Shown here piece after piece: positions 52,585 to 60,756 of a stretch of DNA of 64,000 nucleotides (the stretch's first letter is position 1; the number at the start of each line of letters is the position of its first letter). The position numbers were made by a program, and so were the translations under genes. The stretch is from Methylomonas rapida (lineage in GTDB: Bacteria > Pseudomonadota > Gammaproteobacteria > Methylococcales > Methylomonadaceae), in contig NZ_CP113517.1 in the NCBI RefSeq assembly GCF_024360925.2, positions 558,001-622,000 of the forward strand, read 5' to 3'. The notes below the pieces were generated by a model. That model was given only the letters and a program-made list of their open reading frames with translations. It did not search any database and was not told where the DNA came from.

Positions 52585-53967
52585 CTAAGCTAGTGTCTTG
52601 CTATGATTGATCATCGCATGCTGTCCAAATCGCACCGTTACCTCGGCGGCTATTTTGCTGTAAAAAGAGGTTTGAATATAAATACCTGTCGTCCCATCTG
52701 GTATTGCCATTTTAGGAGTTGCTATGACGCCTCGCCAGCCGGCCTTATTGAGCGCCGGGTGTATTGAGTTAGTCGTAAATCCTTTTGCTGTTTTATTTGC
52801 GCCTGCAAATGTGATCAAAATGTATGGATAGTGCACATTCGCCGGGTTGCTGCCGGCATCGACTTCAATCTCGCAGAGATATTGCACGACATCACCAATT
52901 GCAAAACCTGCGTTTAAAGCAATGGCGGAACCGTTTGAATAAAAATCCAGTAGCTTGCCGGCCCCGTCTGGCGTCCATACGACTTGTTGCCAGTAGCCCG
53001 GACCATCAGTGCGCGCCACTTTTGACGCAACCGCAGTGCCACCGTTTGCGGTAGTTCTGATGCTAAAGCCGTTTGCGACATTACCTGTCACGTTTGCGCC
53101 TTTTGCGCCTGACGTACCAATGTTTATAGAATTCGGGTCGATAGCCGTTTCGTCTGCTGTTCCCAACGCGGCAATACCAAACAACGGGGATTTGTTGGGT
53201 AGGTAAGGGTCAAGCACGCTAGCGGCTGTTTGTGCAATTAAAAATGCGCCCGGCAAATCAGGATGCAACCCATCAACCGCCAATGTGCTCTTAGCCGCAC
53301 CCGTTAATACATCCGGATCGGCGCATTGATAATGCTGTGGAATCACGACAACATCGAACAAACGTGGCGCTGTATGCAGCATCCACTGATTGAATTTGGC
53401 CCAAACCGAGCGTTTCGCGGTGGTGTCTAGCTGATTAGATGGCCCAACCGTGTTTGAGATAACCCGCATCCCTGCGGCATTGAGCGTTGCAAACAAATAG
53501 CTATATTCAGCAACTAATTCATCAAATGATTTTGTGCCTGGATTGAAGTCATTGACGCTTGCTCGCAGAGCACACCAATGAGCGCCAGATGCTATGGCAG
53601 CTCCGATTCTGTTCCTGTAAACAGAGGCTCCAGTTAATGCGCCAGTTCCGCTTATGCCGTCAATGTGGATAAAGTCCAACCGTTGACTCATCAGTAAGTT
53701 TGTTAAATTCCAGACCGCATAAGATTCAGTCGACAACGAGCCAGCTGTATCAGTGATTTTTGCGCGCTCATCAAATGAATCTCCTACGATAGCGACTTTA
53801 TTTTTAGGGTTTGATATTGACAGTCTATGCAACCTTGACTCGTCGCATAAATACAGTATCCCTTTAATCCTAACCATACCATCCTCATACCCAGCCGCCC
53901 CACCATCAGTCTCAAACTCGGCCATCGAGTCATATTCCCAAATCTCCCGTGCGCGTCGCTTGCCCAT
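52585..53967 (-). CDS. SGNH/GDSL-type hydrolase inserted in the tail operon
   Basis: A 460-residue protein. Residues 1-55 are a phage-tail-like lead (REIWEYDSMAEFETDGGAAGYEDGMVRIKGILYLC). The hydrolase core follows: block I VAIVGDSFDERA (nucleophile Ser), block III RASVNDFN and block V VDGLHPDLPGA (catalytic Asp and His). Residues 270-460 look like a beta-rich jelly-roll/carbohydrate-binding end. Such esterases deacetylate polysaccharides. Its ATG overlaps the tube-gene stop by one base (TAATG). Codon use is more AT-rich than neighbouring tail genes. Mu has no gene at this place. Confidence 0.8.
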   Translation of the reverse strand: MGKRRAREIWEYDSMAEFETDGGAAGYEDGMVRIKGILYLCDESRLHRLSISNPKNKVAIVGDSFDERAKITDTAGSLSTESYAVWNLTNLLMSQRLDFIHIDGISGTGALTGASVYRNRIGAAIASGAHWCALRASVNDFNPGTKSFDELVAEYSYLFATLNAAGMRVISNTVGPSNQLDTTAKRSVWAKFNQWMLHTAPRLFDVVVIPQHYQCADPDVLTGAAKSTLAVDGLHPDLPGAFLIAQTAASVLDPYLPNKSPLFGIAALGTADETAIDPNSINIGTSGAKGANVTGNVANGFSIRTTANGGTAVASKVARTDGPGYWQQVVWTPDGAGKLLDFYSNGSAIALNAGFAIGDVVQYLCEIEVDAGSNPANVHYPYILITFAGANKTAKGFTTNSIHPALNKAGWRGVIATPKMAIPDGTTGIYIQTSFYSKIAAEVTVRFGQHAMINHSKTLA

Positions 53968-54332
53968 TACGCAATCCTCTCTGAGGTATTGCTCATCAGC
54001 GTAAGCTTGCTTTCACCCTCGCCAAACCCGGCCGGTTCGCCGGCGCGGAACGCTTGCGGCATCATATAGACTTGGCCACTGGTCAGGCGCACCACGACAT
54101 CTTCGTTCTTGATGTTGTTGATCGCATCCATATCCACGCCGGCTTGCAGATTGATGTTCAGATCCAGCTTGGCGGGGCTGCTGGAGGTTTTGTAGCCGCC
54201 GTCTTCCGGCAGCCGGCCGGGGACATGGTCGCGGGTTTCGCCGGACGGGGTAAAGGTGCCGGGCTCTTTGGCCAGCGGCAGTTTGCCGATGGAGGGTACC
54301 GAAACGGTGCGGATATTGTTTAATTCAGCCAT
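53967..54332 (-). CDS. Tail tube protein (Mu gp40, M)
   Basis: A 121-residue tube subunit with the PF10618-like pattern: VPSIGKLPLAKEPGTFTPSGETRDHVPG, then LDLNINLQAGVDMDAINNIKNEDVVVRLTSGQVYMMPQAF. It directly follows the sheath gene, as in all Mu-like phages. Confidence 0.92.
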   Translation of the reverse strand: MAELNNIRTVSVPSIGKLPLAKEPGTFTPSGETRDHVPGRLPEDGGYKTSSSPAKLDLNINLQAGVDMDAINNIKNEDVVVRLTSGQVYMMPQAFRAGEPAGFGEGESKLTLMSNTSERIA

Positions 54333-54360
54333 GGTTTAAATCTCCAAAAATGTCTGCTGT

Positions 54361-54384
54361 GTTCCCACGCCGGAGCGTGGGAAC
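54361..54384. repeat. REP-like palindrome between tail tube and sheath genes
   Basis: GTTCCCACGC/GCGTGGGAAC arms around CGGA form a perfect 10-bp stem. Same family as the copies at 52018, 52068 and 61471. Confidence 0.75.
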
Positions 54385-54399
54385 CCTGTTGGATCGGGG

Positions 54400-55860
54400 T
54401 TAAACCCGCTTGGCAAACTGTGCCCGGCCGGCCAGGATGTAGAACGGCGACAGCAGTACCGGTTTGTCCAAATAGTTGAAGCGGCTCGGATTGGTCGGGT
54501 CTTGCTCCACGACCAGCGTATCTTTGTAATAGGCATAGTTTTGCACCCAGCCGTATTCGCGCATCAAGGTGTTCTGGTACAGGCTCAGCAGATACGCCCG
54601 CACCGAATCCTCGGTGGTAATGCGCAATCCGGGTTTATAGCCCTCGTTGGTCTTGGCCGCCGCCGTGCCGACAAAGGCCTTGATGGCGCCCATGCGCTGC
54701 ACGTAGCGAATCCGCTCCAGCACCTCCGGCGTGTTGACGTCCAGATACGCATCGTCCGGCGAGCCGTCCGGCCGTTTCTGGTGCAGGGTGATCAGGCGCT
54801 TGATGGTGCAACTGCCATCCGCGCCGATCTGCATCACGCTCATACCCTTAAACAGCAGGCTGTTGGCGTTGGTCCAGTCGTGGTAGGTCGTGCCGATCAT
54901 GCCGGTCAAGGTAGTGCCTTCCAGGGATTCCACCGGGTTGTTGTACAACTTCGGCGCGGCCGCTGCCGTGACGATCGCGGCCGCTTCCCAGGTGGGGGTT
55001 GGGTTGATCTCCAACGACAGCATGCAAATGTGCTCATAGTTTTTGGTTTCGCCAAAGCCGGCTGCCGCCGCGTAATCGCCGCGATGGGCGGTAAACGCTC
55101 TAAAGCCGGCCTGCACCGGCGGTTGATAACGGCGCTGGCTTTCGGTGTGCCAGGCAGCCAGGGTGGCGGCGTCGTTGATGCCCAGTGCGATATAGCGGTA
55201 CCAGCGGTTGGCGCCCAACAGCGTGGTCAAATCGCCCGGCGCCGGGTCGCCCGATCCGCCGGCCATGGCCGACAAGGTCAGCCCCAGCCCGGTCGGCTTG
55301 AGTTCGCCATACAGATTCAAGCGCAAATCGATGTTGTTGCCGCAGGTGCCTTTGTGGCGGGCGGTCAAAGTCACGACGCTAGCCACGGCGGCGGCCGTGA
55401 CCGGAATATCGGCATCGGTAAACGCGGCGGCAATCGCGGTGGCGATTTGCGCGGTGGTCATCGTGCTGGCAATGCCGACGCTGACCAATTTGCCGCCTAT
55501 ATATAATGATAGGGTGCCGTCGGCAGTGGCGACGTTGGTCACCGTGATAGTACCGGTCGCGGCCACGCCAGCCACGTTGTCGGCATACGGCAGCATGTAC
55601 AAGTCCAGGGTTTCGTCGATGGCCCGGTAACGCGCGGCCATTTGCGCCAGCATCGAGCCGGCGCCGGCTTTTTGCACCGCGTCGTACACCGAGCTGATCC
55701 GGGTAATCTCGCCGGCCACGGCGGTTCCGGCGGCCAATTTTTGACCGACCAGCAGCACGGCGGGAATATCGTCGCCCAGGCCGGCCTGGCTGCCGTCGAT
55801 TTCGATATAGACGCCGGGGTAGCGCAGCGCCTGCGGAATGTAGTCGTAACTGATAGTCAT
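54400..55860 (-). CDS. Tail sheath protein (Mu gp39, L)
   Basis: A 486-residue contractile sheath subunit. Starts MTISYDYIPQALRYPGVYIEIDGSQAG; the subtilisin-like domain contains YRYIALGINDAATLAAWHTESQRR and the C-terminal handshake domain ends KPVLLSPFYILAGRAQFAKRV. Its start overlaps the gp37 stop by 4 bp, so the small gp38 gene found here in Mu is absent. Confidence 0.94.
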   Translation of the reverse strand: MTISYDYIPQALRYPGVYIEIDGSQAGLGDDIPAVLLVGQKLAAGTAVAGEITRISSVYDAVQKAGAGSMLAQMAARYRAIDETLDLYMLPYADNVAGVAATGTITVTNVATADGTLSLYIGGKLVSVGIASTMTTAQIATAIAAAFTDADIPVTAAAVASVVTLTARHKGTCGNNIDLRLNLYGELKPTGLGLTLSAMAGGSGDPAPGDLTTLLGANRWYRYIALGINDAATLAAWHTESQRRYQPPVQAGFRAFTAHRGDYAAAAGFGETKNYEHICMLSLEINPTPTWEAAAIVTAAAAPKLYNNPVESLEGTTLTGMIGTTYHDWTNANSLLFKGMSVMQIGADGSCTIKRLITLHQKRPDGSPDDAYLDVNTPEVLERIRYVQRMGAIKAFVGTAAAKTNEGYKPGLRITTEDSVRAYLLSLYQNTLMREYGWVQNYAYYKDTLVVEQDPTNPSRFNYLDKPVLLSPFYILAGRAQFAKRV

Positions 55861-56345
55861 AGGTCGGGTGCTCCGGTGTAAACCAGCTCGCTATACGGGC
55901 CGGGGTCGGGTAAATAGTTGGTAATCAGGGCATCGAATTGGTAACGGTCTGCCCAGTAAATGTCCTGCTGGGTGTATTCCAGCACCTTGCCGCCCACGAA
56001 CCGGATCGGCGTGATGTCGGCCTCTATCTCCCAGCCTTGCAGCAACTTGCGCACGGCGTGTCGATAGGCCAGCAACACGTCGTCGGTTTCGCCGGCGCGC
56101 TGGGTGCGGGTGTTCTCGATGGCGATGATGGCATCGAACGCCAGCGTCATATCCTCGGCGCGGCCTTCGTTATCGGCGGCATCGGATTTGTCGGCGGCGC
56201 GGACCAGCCAAATCGCCGGCAGCGGTAAGGCGGTCGGCTCGATTTGGGCAAACTCGGCGGCCAGGCCGAAATCGCGAAACCAGGCGCCGTCAAAATGGGC
56301 GGGCTTGGGCTTGAGGTGATTGAGTACCGGTGTCAACGAGATCAC
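55857..56345 (-). CDS. Tail terminator-like gp37 (DUF1834)
   Basis: A 162-residue protein of the Mu gp37 family, probably terminating the tail tube: ISLTPVLNHLKPKPAHFDGAWF, then TLAFDAIIAIENTRTQRAGETDD and LLQGWEIEADITPIRFVGG. Two bases separate it from gp36. Confidence 0.87.
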   Translation of the reverse strand: MISLTPVLNHLKPKPAHFDGAWFRDFGLAAEFAQIEPTALPLPAIWLVRAADKSDAADNEGRAEDMTLAFDAIIAIENTRTQRAGETDDVLLAYRHAVRKLLQGWEIEADITPIRFVGGKVLEYTQQDIYWADRYQFDALITNYLPDPGPYSELVYTGAPDL

Positions 56346-56346
56346 G

Positions 56347-56850
56347 TTACCAGTCCTCGATTACAGTTGTCGCGCTGCCATAACGCCGGGTTGAACTCTC
56401 GAACTGCACCAGGTCATCGGATACGACCGGGTCCAGCGGGCCGGGTGGCGGTGCGGGCACCAAGTCCAGCTCGCCGCGCTTGAACATCTTGAGCATGTCC
56501 ATGACGCCGTCGTAAGCCCGTTGCACTTCGGCGGTCATCCGCTCCGCGCCTTGCAAATAAAACAGGGCGATAGTCGACGCCATCCGCGCCAGCAGACTGG
56601 TTTGGGTACCGTCCGGAACGCCGGCGCTGATCAATACCTGGTCGGCATCAGCCAAGGCTTTGTCGATCGCATCCAGCGCACCGGCCAGTGCGGTTTGCTC
56701 GTCAGCGCTGTAGACGGCCAAACTGCCGCCGTTAATGGCGACGCGCAGCGCGGCTTCCGGAGGCATCACCATGTCGGCCGGCACTGCCAGTTGCGCGAGG
56801 CGGCGGGCGTTGGTACGGGCCAACAGATCGGCGCGGGTAGCGAAGGGCAT
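56347..56850 (-). CDS. Head completion protein gp36 (DUF1320)
   Basis: A 167-residue protein with the DUF1320 pattern: FATRADLLARTNARRLAQLAVP, then IDKALADADQVLISAG and LARMASTIALFYL. DUF1320 proteins join head and tail. Its ATG overlaps the gp35 stop by one base. Confidence 0.9.
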   Translation of the reverse strand: MPFATRADLLARTNARRLAQLAVPADMVMPPEAALRVAINGGSLAVYSADEQTALAGALDAIDKALADADQVLISAGVPDGTQTSLLARMASTIALFYLQGAERMTAEVQRAYDGVMDMLKMFKRGELDLVPAPPPGPLDPVVSDDLVQFESSTRRYGSATTVIEDW

Positions 56851-57497
56851 TACTCAGCCGCCGCTTGGGTTTTGATTTGGTTCCAGGCTTGGTCGCGCTC
56901 GGCGGCCAGCACTTTGAAACCGGTCAAGGCCGTAATGGCATCGATCCCGGGTTTGCCGTCGCTCAACCAATGCTCGGCATTGTTAGCGTCCAGTTGGGCA
57001 ATGGCGGCTTTGATGGCATCCATACGAGGATCGGCTTCGGTTTTTTCTTCGACGTTCGCTTGTTGTTCGCCTTCCGTGGCAGCGGTGCCATCCGCTACAG
57101 CGTCTGCGGCATCTGCCGCCGGGGCGGTTTCGCCCGTTTCAATGGCTTCATCATTTTCCGTTTCAGCTTCGGCCGCATTGGCCTCCGGGGAGGCGGTACC
57201 GGTATCGGTTCCTTCCGCCGCTGTCTCCCCAGTCGATCCCTCATCAGTTGCAAGGCTCTCGGGTGTGTTATTCGGGTCTTGTGCGGTTTCAATCGCGCCG
57301 GTTTGGGTGGCGGCGGCAACTTCGACCAACACGGTCGGCGAGTCGCTCACTTCCAAATAGGGGTCTTCTTGCAACGCCGCCAGGGTGGCATCATCAATCC
57401 CGTCCAGCTCGCGCCAGTTGCGGGTAAAACGCAGGCCGGCGCGGTCGCGTTTTTCCAGATCGGTGCGTAGGTTTACGCGGGCATATAATTTAGGCAT
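56850..57497 (-). CDS. gp35-like head protein with acidic linker
   Basis: A 215-residue protein, N-terminal MPKLYARVNLRTDLEKRDRAGLRFTRNWRELDGIDDATLAAL as in FluMu/Mu gp35. Residues 60-150 are low-complexity and acidic (Ala, Glu, Asp, Thr, Gly rich), followed by a helical domain ending FKVLAAERDQAWNQIKTQAAAE. Start is the ATG at 57497; the upstream frame to 57533 has no conserved residues. The acidic linker is longer than I would expect for the family. Confidence 0.8.
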   Translation of the reverse strand: MPKLYARVNLRTDLEKRDRAGLRFTRNWRELDGIDDATLAALQEDPYLEVSDSPTVLVEVAAATQTGAIETAQDPNNTPESLATDEGSTGETAAEGTDTGTASPEANAAEAETENDEAIETGETAPAADAADAVADGTAATEGEQQANVEEKTEADPRMDAIKAAIAQLDANNAEHWLSDGKPGIDAITALTGFKVLAAERDQAWNQIKTQAAAE

Positions 57498-57515
57498 CTC
57501 AATTCTCCATTGGAT

Positions 57516-57590
57516 GTAGGCTGGGTTAAACAACGTGCAACCCAGCGTGATGGCTTTGTGCTGGGTTTCGCTTTGCTCTACCCAGCCTAC
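57516..57590. repeat. Nested palindromic repeat between gp35 and major head genes
   Basis: Outer arms GTAGGCTGGGT (57516-57526) and ACCCAGCCTAC (57580-57590) and inner arms AACCCAGC (57539-57546) and GCTGGGTT (57560-57567) are all perfect. The inner left arm can also pair with the outer left arm, so the unit can fold as one long or two short hairpins. The form is that of a dispersed chromosomal repeat. Confidence 0.65.
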
Positions 57591-57602
57591 GTCGGATCAT
57601 GA

Positions 57603-58499
57603 TTACGCAACCCAAGGGGTTACCAGCAAATCAACCTTTTTGTAGTTGATGTTGGTTTCGCCCGTCGCCAGACGATCACGCAACAACAGGTTTTCCGCCG
57701 CCACGCGGTTAGTCGGGCCGCAGACCAGCAAAGTCGGCACCGTGCCCAACTTGATGCCGCCATCGCCCACCTGGCTCAGCATGCGGTTATACAGGTCGGC
57801 AAAGTTGGTGGCGTCCAAGGTGGCCTTACTGCCGTAACAGCATTGCCAAAAGCCATAGGCCGCCGCACCGCGCCACCGGCCGCCAAACGAAAACACGTCG
57901 TTTTCGAACACGTTGGTCGAGCTATTGCCATCGGTTTGCGATTCCAGCTTGGCCGGCACGCGTTCTTGCAGGATCAAGGCAGGCGCATTGGGCGCAAACA
58001 GGTACCACGGCGCACCGGCACCGGCCTGAATGTTGGACGTAGAGACCGGCGTGCCAGTACCGTCGGTGTTGGGATAAACCGGGTGATCCGTGTCAAAGAA
58101 AAACTGGTCGTCGTAACAGTTGGTAGACCAGCCGGCCAGCAGCGCGGAAAAGATGATCTCATCCATCAAGCGCGCGGCGGCTTCGCCGTGACCATAAGCC
58201 ACGGTGGCGTAATGGCCGAAGTCGTCGTCTTCCACGTCGGTACGCTGCACATCGATGGTGGCCTCGTACTTGTCATTGGTGACGGTGTAGGCTTTTTCTG
58301 CAATGGCTTTATGCAACCGCGCGCCGACCCATTTGCGGAAAGACGGCCATTTGGTCAACCAGGCATAGGTCGAGCTTTTGCTGGTGGACTTCATCAACCG
58401 GGCAATCATCTTCCAATTGCTCGGGGTATTGACCAGACCTTTATCGAAATTGGCCTGCAGCGTGGTTTTGAGTGCGTCGATTTGCGCTTGTGTCAGCAT
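57603..58499 (-). CDS. Major head protein (Mu gpT)
   Basis: A 298-residue capsid subunit of the Mu gpT family. LTQAQIDALKTTLQANFDKGLVNTPSNWKMIA, DVQRTDVEDDDFGHYATVAYGHGEAAARLMDE, then FFDTDHPVYPNTDG and LLVCGPTNRVAAENLL. Follows the protease/scaffold gene by 36 bp, the normal order. Confidence 0.95.
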   Translation of the reverse strand: MLTQAQIDALKTTLQANFDKGLVNTPSNWKMIARLMKSTSKSSTYAWLTKWPSFRKWVGARLHKAIAEKAYTVTNDKYEATIDVQRTDVEDDDFGHYATVAYGHGEAAARLMDEIIFSALLAGWSTNCYDDQFFFDTDHPVYPNTDGTGTPVSTSNIQAGAGAPWYLFAPNAPALILQERVPAKLESQTDGNSSTNVFENDVFSFGGRWRGAAAYGFWQCCYGSKATLDATNFADLYNRMLSQVGDGGIKLGTVPTLLVCGPTNRVAAENLLLRDRLATGETNINYKKVDLLVTPWVA

Positions 58500-58535
58500 C
58501 GTGTGCTCCTAAAGTCAGGTAATCGGTGCCGGCGA

Positions 58536-59543
58536 TTAGCGGGCGTGTTTTTTCTGCGCGGCCAGGAACTCTTCTTCCGTCACGCCCATTTTTTCCGCAA
58601 TGGCCTTTTGCTCGGCGGTGAGCGCAGCGGTGCCGGTGGTGTGGCCGTCGCTGGCCTGGCGCTGGGTAATGGGCAGCGGGCCGCTGGTCTCCAAAAACTC
58701 GGTCAAGGCGGCCAAACTTTGTTTTTCCGCCCAAGGCTTCAGCGCCGGCGCCATGCGGCCATCGGTCAAGGCGGCGGTAATCAGGTCGGTTTTTTTCTGC
58801 GCTTCGGCCGCTGCATTGGCGTCGCTGATTTGCTTGTTCAGCGCGGCCAGTTCGGTGGTTAATGTGTCGCGCTCGGTTGTCAATGCCGCCAGCTGGGTTT
58901 TTAATGTGTCGCGCTCGGCAGTCAACGCCGCCAGCGAGGTTTCGGTTTGGGCATGCGTCACGCGCAGCGCGGCGAGTTCTTCTTCGGGTCTTGGCATGTC
59001 GGAGGTCTCCGGGTTGAGATTGGGTAAGGAAAAGCGTTTCGAAAGGGCGGCCATGCCGTCGTCATCGTCCAGGCCGTCCAGGCCATCAATGGCGGGGGTA
59101 TTGGTGAGTGCGACGGAAATCACGTCGAGCACTTCACCTGTGGCGCTGTAGTAGTAAAAAACGGCGCTGATGTAGCGATACTCTTTGTCGGTGATGCGCT
59201 GCTGGGCGGTCGTGGTCCAATCCACACCCACAGCGTACAGGCCTTTGCCATCGCGCCACGCCATGTCGTGAAACCAACCGGCGGCAATCACCGGCTGACC
59301 GTTCCACTCGGAACGCAGGGATTGGTGTTCGTAATCGATCAGAGTGTCGTTTTTGCGGTCGCGCAGGCGTTGAATCACATTTGCGGCAATCTCGGCGTCC
59401 AACTGCCAGGCCTCGCAGTCTTCCGGACGACCATCGGCGGCGCGAAACGGACCGACCGGCAGCAAATGCGCTTCGGTTGGCACGGTGCCGGCAGCGGCAA
59501 TTTCAAACGCAAGGGATGCGACTTTGACAGCGGGTTTGGACAT
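58536..59543 (-). CDS. Head maturation protease with nested scaffold (Mu I/Z)
   Basis: A 335-residue protein. Residues 1-175 are the protease (SLAFEIAAAG, LLPVGPFRAADGRPEDCEAW, DTLIDYEHQSLRSEWNGQPV with the His-Gln segment, ISVALTNTPAIDGLDGL). The rest is scaffold-like, a coiled coil of repeated AALTAERDTLKTQ heptads. An internal ATG at 58997 (MPRPEEELAAL) with GGAG ten bases upstream would give a separate 153-residue scaffold, as gene Z within I in Mu. The first ATG is preceded by a hairpin that contains its GAGG ribosome site. Normally the portal and MuF genes lie just upstream; here Mor does. Confidence 0.93.
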   Translation of the reverse strand: MSKPAVKVASLAFEIAAAGTVPTEAHLLPVGPFRAADGRPEDCEAWQLDAEIAANVIQRLRDRKNDTLIDYEHQSLRSEWNGQPVIAAGWFHDMAWRDGKGLYAVGVDWTTTAQQRITDKEYRYISAVFYYYSATGEVLDVISVALTNTPAIDGLDGLDDDDGMAALSKRFSLPNLNPETSDMPRPEEELAALRVTHAQTETSLAALTAERDTLKTQLAALTTERDTLTTELAALNKQISDANAAAEAQKKTDLITAALTDGRMAPALKPWAEKQSLAALTEFLETSGPLPITQRQASDGHTTGTAALTAEQKAIAEKMGVTEEEFLAAQKKHAR

Positions 59544-59899
59544 AGCGGCCTCAAAAAATCAGTTGAGGCGATTGTCCGGGTTTGAGGGGTGTTTGATCAG
59601 GCTGGAAATGTTTCCAGGGGATACGTTCTAGTATACGATTGCGTATCGCGTGATAACGCGTTTGTAACCGCGTTCAAAACCCGTTTAAAAGCCCGCAGAC
59701 GCGTTTAAACAATTTTGGGCTAGGCAAGGATGGCGACCTGGTCGCGCGCGGCGCTTAAATCGCCTCAGATTCGTTTGGCCCCGTCTCGTGGGGCCATGCC
59801 GATCGATGCGCCGACGGGAGGTAAATGCGCCGGGTCGATTGCGGGTGTTTTGGTGGCTGGCTCACCGCCCGCTGGAGCCTTTGCCTCCGAGAGGCTTGT
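59544..59899 (-). promoter_or_regulatory. Non-coding gap between Mor and protease genes, with palindrome and ribosome-site hairpin
   Basis: No terminase, portal or lysis gene lies here. 59548-59554 and 59563-59569 form a 7-bp hairpin whose 3' arm holds the GAGG ribosome site five bases from the protease ATG. The 26-base sequence at 59594-59619, with palindrome CTGGAAA-TG-TTTCCAG at 59602-59617, is identical to that before the tape-measure gene. Further up, TGGCCCC/GGGGCCA make a stem near 59776-59797, and 59765-59899 continues the mor reading frame past its stop for 44 sense codons. It probably holds the late promoter, and perhaps a deletion scar. Confidence 0.6.
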
Positions 59900-60301
59900 T
59901 CATAAATCGAATATGCTCATATTCCAGTCGTCGGCTTCACGGCGGATATTTTGGATTTGCCTTGAGCACAGGTTGTACATTCGCGCCTGCTGGGCGATGC
60001 TTTCTTTATGCATATTGGCGGTGATGGCGTGGTTACGGTGAACAGCCAACAGCTTGTTTGCCTTTGGGCAAGTAAAACGCCGGTTGGCGTCCAGGTGCGG
60101 TTGCAGGGTATGGGCCAGCCGCGCCAGCTCGTCATCGGTCAGCGATAACGCCGAGGATTTGTGCAGAGGAATATGGACATTGACGCCGCCATGGTCGCGC
60201 AGCCATTCCTGGGCGCGAACAAACCCGAGCGCGCGCACAATCGCCCGCAATACGGGCGGCAGGGTGGCTAACAGTTCGGGGGCGACGTCGGGGAAATCCA
60301 T
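59900..60301 (-). CDS. mor: Mor-family middle/late transcription activator
   Basis: A 133-residue activator with the Mor/C fold: N-terminal dimerisation helices (LRAIVRALGFVRAQEWLRDHGGVNVHIP, TDDELARLAHTLQPHLDANRRF) and a C-terminal helix-turn-helix (MHKESIAQQARMYNLCSRQIQNIRRE). In Mu, Mor switches on the C activator, which switches on late genes. No separate C gene is found, so this one protein may act on the late operons. Its frame continues past the TGA for 44 sense codons. Confidence 0.88.
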   Translation of the reverse strand: MDFPDVAPELLATLPPVLRAIVRALGFVRAQEWLRDHGGVNVHIPLHKSSALSLTDDELARLAHTLQPHLDANRRFTCPKANKLLAVHRNHAITANMHKESIAQQARMYNLCSRQIQNIRREADDWNMSIFDL

Positions 60302-60303
60302 TT

Positions 60304-60756
60304 TTAGCGTGCCATCCAGGCTTTCAGGGCTTCGATAATGGCCTGGCGCTCTTCGGGCGTCAGGCTATCCAGGTCGGGGACATTGTGGGCGGTTTGGCGG
60401 GCGCAAAAGGCCAGCAGCGCCGGGCGGCCGGCGTTGTTGACTTTGCCGGCCTGGCCTAGCTTGCCCCATAGTTTAACGATCATGCCGATCTGCGGCGTGA
60501 CTTTGTTGGGTTTGGCGGCCGCCGCCGGCTGGTAGGTTTTACGCCGTGGCCAGCCGCGCGCGGCGTAGTCGTCCAACACTGCCGCTAGCTGCGGCACATT
60601 GAGCGTACTGGCGCTGACGCGGCCGTTTTGACCGGTGGCGCCGTGGCGGGACAACAGTTGGCGATGCATGTCGTCATCCCAGCCCGGCAGGTGTTTACCG
60701 GCCCAGCTGTTGGCGATGCCGACCAGTTGCCGATAGTGCTTTATGAGGTCGCTCAT
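60304..60756 (-). CDS. gemA: GemA/gp16-like protein (DUF1018)
   Basis: A 150-residue protein of the Mu GemA family. MSDLIKHYRQLVGIANSWAGKHLPGWDDDMHRQLLSRHG, then ARGWPRRKTY and PQIGMIVKLWGKLGQAGKV. In Mu GemA modulates host gene expression and gyrase-dependent replication. Start overlaps the previous stop (ATGA); Mor begins 2 bases after its end. Confidence 0.88.
   Translation of the reverse strand: MSDLIKHYRQLVGIANSWAGKHLPGWDDDMHRQLLSRHGATGQNGRVSASTLNVPQLAAVLDDYAARGWPRRKTYQPAAAAKPNKVTPQIGMIVKLWGKLGQAGKVNNAGRPALLAFCARQTAHNVPDLDSLTPEERQAIIEALKAWMAR

Noticed and set aside
57843..58862. 339-codon plus-strand frame opposite capsid and protease genes
   Set aside because: Antisense shadow; no motif, no ribosome site.
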